From contig JAOAFH010000064.1 in the NCBI GenBank assembly GCA_026416355.1, positions 1 to 9,085 of the forward strand: 9,085 nt of DNA, written 5' to 3'. Made by a program: the position numbers and the translations under genes. The stretch's first letter is position 1. Every line of letters begins with the position of its first letter. Positions 4,938-9,085 of this stretch are shown piece by piece. This stretch comes from Clostridiales bacterium (GTDB lineage Bacteria; Bacillota; Clostridia; Clostridiales; Caloramatoraceae). Below the pieces are notes generated by a model. It saw only the letters and a program-made list of their open reading frames with translations. It was not told where the DNA came from and searched no databases.

Positions 4938-6146
4938 CTACTCATATCTTAATGCTTCAATCGGATCGAGCTTAGCTGCTTTATTAGCTGGATATATTCC
5001 AAAGAATATACCAACTGCTGATGAAAATAAAAATGCTATTAAAACAGTTGAAATTGATACTGTTGGCTCAATCTTCAAAAATACTCCAATTCCATAGGCA
5101 AACAGCGTTCCAAGCATCATACCAATAATGCCACCAATTAACGAAAGTATCAAAGATTCAATTAAAAACTGTATAAGAATATCTCGTCTAGTTGCTCCTA
5201 TTGCCTTCCTAATTCCTATTTCTCTTGTTCTTTCTGTTACCGACACAAGCATTATATTCATTACACCAATACCACCAACAACAAGGGAAATTCCAGCAAT
5301 AGCTCCTATTATCATTGTAAATATATTTATTATATTATTTACTTGATCTATTTGCTTTACAAGGTTTTCTGCCTTATACTTATCTTTATTAAAATGCCTT
5401 GTTTCAAGTAACTTCACTATATTTTTGCCTATTGTTTCTGCATTTTTTGTATCTGAAACTAAAACCTCTAGGACAGTTATATTGAATTCATTTGGTACAA
5501 GCTTTTGATAAAATGTAATTGGTGTATATATAAATACAGGCATATTTGCTCCAAAAGCAGCTGCAAATGCTCCACTATCATTTTTATATACCCCAATAAT
5601 AACTGAATTTACCATGTTATCTTTAGTTCCTATCTTTACTGTTTTACCAACACAATCTTCATATCCAAAAATATTTTTTGCACTAACATTGTCTATAACA
5701 ACAACATTTCTTCCAAGTAGCACATCCCTTTCATTTATAAAACGTCCATACAATATTTCAGTTGAAAAGATCGAAGTATAATCCTGTGTTGTTGCAACAG
5801 TTACTGCCCTTCTTGTAGCCTTTTCAAACTTTGCAGTAAGCGGTTTTTGAATTCCTGGAGCAACATATTTAACATCTTCTATTTTGTTTTTTATTTCCTT
5901 AACATCATCCATAGTAAAATAATCCCTTGTAGATAGCGTTGTGTTATTATCAACCCTTATTTCAATTACATTAACACCTATATCCTCAAACTCAGATGTT
6001 ATTTTCTTTTGTCCACCCTTTCCTATTGCAACTATTGTAATAACAGAAGAAATCCCTATTATTATCCCAAGCATTGTTAAAAAGGACCTCATTTTATTTG
6101 CAAGAACACTTTCTATTGCAACCTTCAAGCTCTCAAATATATTCAT
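4938..6146 (-). CDS. MacB/FtsX-type ABC transporter permease
   Basis: This 402-residue permease of the MacB family is the membrane part of a mechanotransmission-type ABC exporter. One transmembrane helix near the N-terminus (about 21-43) is followed by a MacB periplasmic-core-like domain, here extracytoplasmic (about 45-270), then three helices near 274-298, 325-357 and 366-388. Family signatures are clear: VGGIGVMNIMLVSVTERTREIGIRKAIGA (289-317) after the second helix and PANKAAKLDPIEALRYE at the C-terminus. It is the last gene of the operon, 8 bases after the ATPase gene, with an AGGTGAT ribosome binding site at that junction. In Gram-positive bacteria such permeases work with a linked ATPase and membrane fusion protein, as in YknXYZ, to export or resist peptides or antibiotics. 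The substrate cannot be read from the sequence. Confidence 0.95.
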   Translation of the reverse strand: MNIFESLKVAIESVLANKMRSFLTMLGIIIGISSVITIVAIGKGGQKKITSEFEDIGVNVIEIRVDNNTTLSTRDYFTMDDVKEIKNKIEDVKYVAPGIQKPLTAKFEKATRRAVTVATTQDYTSIFSTEILYGRFINERDVLLGRNVVVIDNVSAKNIFGYEDCVGKTVKIGTKDNMVNSVIIGVYKNDSGAFAAAFGANMPVFIYTPITFYQKLVPNEFNITVLEVLVSDTKNAETIGKNIVKLLETRHFNKDKYKAENLVKQIDQVNNIINIFTMIIGAIAGISLVVGGIGVMNIMLVSVTERTREIGIRKAIGATRRDILIQFLIESLILSLIGGIIGMMLGTLFAYGIGVFLKIEPTVSISTVLIAFLFSSAVGIFFGIYPANKAAKLDPIEALRYE

Positions 6147-6154
6147 ATAATCAC

Positions 6155-6850
6155 CTACCTATAGCACGTTCTGCTCTCAACTAATGTATCTCTTAAAATC
6201 ACACCGTCCCTAATTCTAACTATTCTTTTTGTGTGATTTGCAATATCATTTTCATGGGTTACCATAACAACAGTTGAACCTTCTTCATTTAGATTTTGAA
6301 AAATTCTCATAATCTCTTCGCTAGACTTTGAATCTAGATTACCTGTTGGCTCATCTGCCATTAAAACAGATGGATTTGTAACTATTGCCCTTGCAATTGC
6401 AACCCTTTGTCTTTGTCCTCCAGATAATTCATTTGGCTTATGGTGCATTCTGTCTGAAAGACCTACCCTATCTAATGCTTCCTTTGCCTTCTTTTTTCTT
6501 TCACTTAACTTAAGGCCAGAATAAATAAGTGGCAATTCAACATTTTCAAGAGCAGAGAGTCTAGGAAGCAAATTAAATGCTTGAAATACAAAACCTATTT
6601 CTTTATTTCTTATTCTAGCTAGTTCATTATCGTTTAATGTTGAAACATCATTACTATTTAAAATATATTTGCCTGATGTTGGTCTATCAAGGCATCCTAA
6701 TATGTTCATCAAAGTAGATTTTCCAGAACCAGATGGTCCCATTATTGCAACGTACTCACCCTTTTCAATCTTTAAATTTACTCCCTTTAAAACCTCTATA
6801 TCATCAGTTAAAAGCTTATATGATTTTCTCAAATCAATAATCTCTATCAT
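6155..6850 (-). CDS. ABC transporter ATP-binding protein, MacB/LolD type
   Basis: This 231-residue ATPase drives the adjacent MacB-type permease. All nucleotide-binding motifs are present: Walker A GPSGSGKS (38-45), Q-loop Gln90 in FVFQAFNLLPRLSALENV, signature LSGGQ (142-146), Walker B VLMADEP (162-168, Glu167 as catalytic base), D-loop NLDS and H-loop His199 in VTHEND. The Q-loop region is typical of the MacB/LolD/FtsE group. Its ATG overlaps the stop codon of the membrane fusion protein gene by ATGA (6847-6850), so the two are translationally coupled. It ends 8 bases before the permease gene. The final residues, VESRTCYR, are not conserved in the family and are probably neutral. Confidence 0.97.
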   Translation of the reverse strand: MIEIIDLRKSYKLLTDDIEVLKGVNLKIEKGEYVAIMGPSGSGKSTLMNILGCLDRPTSGKYILNSNDVSTLNDNELARIRNKEIGFVFQAFNLLPRLSALENVELPLIYSGLKLSERKKKAKEALDRVGLSDRMHHKPNELSGGQRQRVAIARAIVTNPSVLMADEPTGNLDSKSSEEIMRIFQNLNEEGSTVVMVTHENDIANHTKRIVRIRDGVILRDTLVESRTCYR

Positions 6851-7932
6851 TTTGTCACATCCTTATCTAATACCTTCATTCCATCCTTAAGAGTTGCTGC
6901 AGGGTTTAATACAACCCTATCCCCTTCCTTAAGTCCACTTACAACTTCAACATCAAAATCACTTTGAAGCCCTATTTTTATATTGGTTAATTTAGCAATT
7001 CCATTTTCAACAACAAAAACCTTTACATTGTTTTCTTTATCAGTAATTAGGGCCTCTATTGGAATTATTAAAACATCCTTTTTTTCTGCAACCTTTATAT
7101 CCACATCAACATCAAAGCCTGGTTTTATAACATCAGTTGTTTCTGTTATATCAACATATGCCTTTACAACTGTATCTGAACCTGAAGCTGACATTGTTTT
7201 TGTTGCAACCTTGTCAATAGATACAACTTTACCCTTTACACCATAGTCTAAAAACTTAATATTAGCCTCCATACCATCTTTTATTTTGTCAGAATCAAAT
7301 TGATTTATATTTACTGCTACCCTTAAATTATTCACATTCTCCACAACTACAACAGGCATTTGCATTGGAGCTGGTGCGCCTTCTTTTACATTTAATTGTG
7401 TAACTACTCCATCAAAATCAGCCTTTATATATCTTTGTTGCTTTGAAATATTTTGTTTTATGTTTAAAACATTTAATCTTGCAATTTCTACTTGATTTTC
7501 TTGAAGTTTAATTTGATCATCTATTGAAACACCTTGGTTTTGTGTATTTTGAGCAGGTAAATTATTTAAATTTTCCTTTTGTTTTTTAAGATTATCTAAT
7601 TGTATTTTAGCACTTTCATATTGAAGCTCAGCTGTTTTTAATTGATTTGACATATCCTGAACTTCAAACTCAACTAATACATCACCTTTTTTTACTTTAT
7701 CTGAAACCTTTACATTAACCTTTATAACTTTACCAGATGTCAAGGCATAGTATTCTTTTTTCTCCTTAGATTCAACTGTTCCACTACTTGAAAAACTTGC
7801 AATTAAATTATCTTTTTTGACTGTACTTGTTTTTACTTCTATTGGTTTTTGTGCTCCCTTTTTTAACGAAAATATAGTAGCAACAAAAACTAAAACTACT
7901 ATTAATGAAATAACAATTCCCTTCTTTTTCAT
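6847..7932 (-). CDS. Membrane fusion protein (MacA/HlyD-type adaptor) of the ABC exporter
   Basis: This 361-residue adaptor is anchored by one N-terminal helix (about 5-22) after MKKK, with the rest outside the cytoplasmic membrane. The order is that of MacA/YknX proteins: a first half of a lipoyl-like domain (about 62-93, SGKVIKVNVKVSDKVKKGDVLVEF), a coiled-coil hairpin (about 95-168) whose turn is rich in Asn and Gln, the second lipoyl half (ADFDGVVTQLNVKEGAP, 171-187), a beta-barrel region, and a C-terminal domain ending with VVSGLKEGDRVVLNPAATLKDGMKV. There is no Gram-negative outer-membrane partner; in Firmicutes such proteins help the permease bind or release substrate. It starts 2 bases after marR; its ribosome binding site (AAAGGAG, complement of 7944-7950) lies within the marR tail. 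Its stop overlaps the ATPase start. Confidence 0.94.
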   Translation of the reverse strand: MKKKGIVISLIVVLVFVATIFSLKKGAQKPIEVKTSTVKKDNLIASFSSSGTVESKEKKEYYALTSGKVIKVNVKVSDKVKKGDVLVEFEVQDMSNQLKTAELQYESAKIQLDNLKKQKENLNNLPAQNTQNQGVSIDDQIKLQENQVEIARLNVLNIKQNISKQQRYIKADFDGVVTQLNVKEGAPAPMQMPVVVVENVNNLRVAVNINQFDSDKIKDGMEANIKFLDYGVKGKVVSIDKVATKTMSASGSDTVVKAYVDITETTDVIKPGFDVDVDIKVAEKKDVLIIPIEALITDKENNVKVFVVENGIAKLTNIKIGLQSDFDVEVVSGLKEGDRVVLNPAATLKDGMKVLDKDVTK

Positions 7933-7934
7933 AA

Positions 7935-8369
7935 TTAATTCATCTCCTTTATAACCTCATTAAGCTTTATTAGCCCCTTTAAAATAACATCTAAATCCTC
8001 ATTTGAAACATTAGATAAAACATCCTCTAATACTCCTAAATGTTTCATTTCAAATTCCCTTCGATAATTTAGTGCTTTATCAGTTGCTGAAATTAATACC
8101 CTTCTTTTATCCTCTTTATCCCTTTCCCTTATAACCAACCCCTCCTCTTCAAGCCTATCTATAATTTCGGAAGCTGTACTGTTTGCAAGCCCAGCATTTA
8201 AACTAATCTCCTTTAAACTTTTCTTTTCACCATTCATTAGTTGCATCATTATGCTTAAAATTGATGGATTAAATTTTATAAACTCCATTTTGCATCCTAT
8301 TTTTTTATTTACTGTTTTATTTATATTTCTAAAAAGCTCGTATATTTGTATTATTTCTTCCTTTGCCAT
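7935..8369 (-). CDS. MarR-family transcriptional regulator, probable regulator of the ABC operon
   Basis: This 144-residue winged-helix protein is of normal MarR length. The DNA-binding part spans about residues 50-95: a helix-turn-helix, SLKEISLNAGLANSTASEIIDRLEEEGLV, and a wing with RERDKEDKRRV, the conserved D-x-R-like wing tip. Flanking N- and C-terminal helices should form the dimer interface. It is the first gene of a four-gene operon, two bases before the membrane fusion protein gene. MarR proteins in this position usually repress their own operon and release DNA when a small ligand binds. The direct repeats between the candidate -10 and the start codon fit this. Cys26 is the only cysteine, so redox sensing is possible but not indicated. 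Start: AAAGGAT lies 7 bases before the ATG. Confidence 0.94.
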   Translation of the reverse strand: MAKEEIIQIYELFRNINKTVNKKIGCKMEFIKFNPSILSIMMQLMNGEKKSLKEISLNAGLANSTASEIIDRLEEEGLVIRERDKEDKRRVLISATDKALNYRREFEMKHLGVLEDVLSNVSNEDLDVILKGLIKLNEVIKEMN

Positions 8370-8393
8370 GATATCATCCTTTTCTTTATATAT

Positions 8394-8423
8394 TTCAAAT
8401 ACGAATATTTCGGTTACGAATTA
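8394..8423. promoter_or_regulatory. Tandem operator-like repeat in front of the marR operon
   Basis: Two 15-bp units lie head to tail: TTCAAATACGAATAT (8394-8408) and TTCGGTTACGAATTA (8409-8423), sharing TTC...TACGAAT. Each is also a short inverted repeat, TTCA/CGAA and TTCG/CGAA, with a four-base gap. They lie between the candidate -10 (8424-8429) and the marR start codon, over the expected transcription start, where a bound MarR dimer would block RNA polymerase. Confidence 0.5.
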
Positions 8424-8452
8424 ATTTTATCATTTTGATATTATTTACACAA
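8424..8452 (-). promoter_or_regulatory. Candidate promoter of the marR-MFP-ABC operon
   Basis: On the minus strand TTGTGT (complement of 8447-8452), a 17-base spacer and TAAAAT (complement of 8424-8429) fit a sigma-A promoter about 55 bases before the marR start. The -35 keeps only TTG of the consensus. Confidence 0.5.
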
Positions 8453-8480
8453 TAAAAAAAAGTATACAATTGTATACTTT
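8451..8480 (-). terminator. Palindromic terminator of the SpoIIP-like gene
   Basis: Bases 8459-8480 are a perfect 22-bp palindrome (arms AAAGTATAC and GTATACTTT, centre AATT). On the minus strand it is followed by a run of T (complement of 8454-8461), the form of a Rho-independent terminator for the gene ending at 8519. The stem is AT-rich, so it may be weak. The marR operon promoter begins directly after it. A protein-binding role for this two-fold symmetric site is an alternative. Confidence 0.65.
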
Positions 8481-8518
8481 GAAAATTATATGAAAATTTT
8501 ATATCTAAATATTTATTT

Positions 8519-9085
8519 TTATAAACTTTGATAAATCCCATATAATAATTTATCTATCAACTTTTTAGCCTCATCTATTGTTAATTTATTTGAAATCTCT
8601 ATTTTTAACGCCTTATCTCCAAACTCTTGGTTATAACATTTAGTTTCCCCTAAAATATTAATTCTCTCTTTGCTAAGTTTTGATTTAATTGAATTGGCAA
8701 ATCCTATGTTGTTATTATAGTTTTCATTTTTTTCAATTCTTATTAATATAGTATCTTTATTTATTATTTTATTGCTTGCAGATATATCTAATACAATATA
8801 TGTTTTTCCACCATTTGTTTGTTTTTTAAGTATCTTTTCTATATTTTCATTGTCATCTATAACTCCTAAATTTTTTACTTTAACTCCAAAACCAATTGTT
8901 GAATCAACTATATAATCTAGAATCTTGTTTATTTCACCATCATTAAACCTTAAATCACTAGATGAATAAAGCAAAATTTCAGTAGAATTATTACCTGCAA
9001 ATGTATACTCCTGCAAATCCCTTGCTATCCTTGAAAGATATAAAATAGATAATAATGTTGCTGCAATAATTGCAGTTATAACAAA
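8519..9085 (-). CDS. Partial membrane-anchored SpoIIP-like protein, apparently without catalytic histidines
   Basis: The frame is open to the right edge of the window, so the true start is outside; 188 codons are visible. The TTG at 9014-9016 is probably an internal Leu, because the 23 residues before it (FVITAIIAATLLSILYLSRIARD) form a membrane helix with a basic end. The part outside the membrane resembles the C-terminal amidase domain of sporulation protein SpoIIP: ENYNNNIGFANSIKSKL, then CYNQEFGDKALKIEISNKLTIDEAKKLIDKLL, as in SpoIIP's YNQDLS...LIE...NT.EEA. Where SpoIIP has zinc-binding His in YHTH and DLHRD, this protein has YSSS (8957-8968) and VLDIS (8780-8794). If the alignment is right it is a pseudoenzyme. 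It was assigned from memory of the family, by eye. A palindromic terminator follows it. Confidence 0.7.
   Translation of the reverse strand, partial: FVITAIIAATLLSILYLSRIARDLQEYTFAGNNSTEILLYSSSDLRFNDGEINKILDYIVDSTIGFGVKVKNLGVIDDNENIEKILKKQTNGGKTYIVLDISASNKIINKDTILIRIEKNENYNNNIGFANSIKSKLSKERINILGETKCYNQEFGDKALKIEISNKLTIDEAKKLIDKLLYGIYQSL

Noticed and set aside
5128..7246. Several plus-strand open frames inside the ABC operon (near 5128, 5941, 6669 and 6983)
   Set aside because: All are antisense to conserved transporter genes and lack ribosome binding sites or recognisable motifs.
8454..8518. Further AT-rich palindromic stretches such as ATATGAAAATTTTATAT
   Set aside because: Short, imperfect and expected at this base composition; nothing beyond the 22-bp palindrome is supported.

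Overview
The window looks like chromosomal DNA of a low-GC, spore-forming Firmicute of the Clostridia. The base composition is very AT-rich with matching codon use. There is a clostridial-type single-cluster ferredoxin, an orphan histidine kinase with a MASE3-like membrane sensor and a Spo0A-type box upstream, and a SpoIIP-like protein. Ribosome binding sites are strong and purine-rich, and two gene ends are read from TTG codons (one real start, one rejected). No insertion sequence with a transposase, phage gene, CRISPR array, rRNA or tRNA is visible.

Layout. (1) 1-1294: a strong hairpin (51-88), then a plus-strand lipoprotein of unknown function, then a roughly 210-bp non-coding element (1071-1280) built from nested inverted repeats around a GC-rich core. 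(2) 1295-2077, minus: undecaprenyl-diphosphatase UppP, with a TTG start. (3) 2078-2265: a divergent promoter region with a perfect match to a Spo0A box. (4) 2266-3783, plus: the MASE3-type orphan sensor histidine kinase. (5) 3802-3990, minus: a one-cluster [4Fe-4S] ferredoxin; a single hairpin contains the stop codons of both convergent genes. (6) 4098-4881, plus: a two-gene unit of an unrecognised 121-residue protein and a minimal nucleotidyltransferase (MNT), closed by a long bidirectional hairpin. (7) 4938-8369, minus: a compact four-gene operon, MarR regulator - membrane fusion protein - ABC ATPase - MacB-type permease, with a candidate promoter and a tandem operator-like repeat in front of marR. 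(8) 8459-8480: a palindromic terminator. (9) 8519 to the right edge, minus: the 3' part of a membrane-anchored SpoIIP-like gene that appears to have lost its zinc-binding histidines.

How the genes work together. The MarR-MFP-ATPase-permease operon is a self-contained export or antimicrobial-defence module of the MacAB/YknXYZ type, probably autoregulated by its MarR protein. UppP recycles the lipid carrier of wall synthesis and is often linked to bacitracin tolerance. The orphan kinase may feed the Spo0A phosphorylation pathway; that is inference from kinase type and promoter. The least explained items are the nested-palindrome element, the 121-aa/MNT pair without a recognisable HEPN partner, and the SpoIIP-like pseudoenzyme. 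Base and motif matches were made by eye; no alignment or folding was run.
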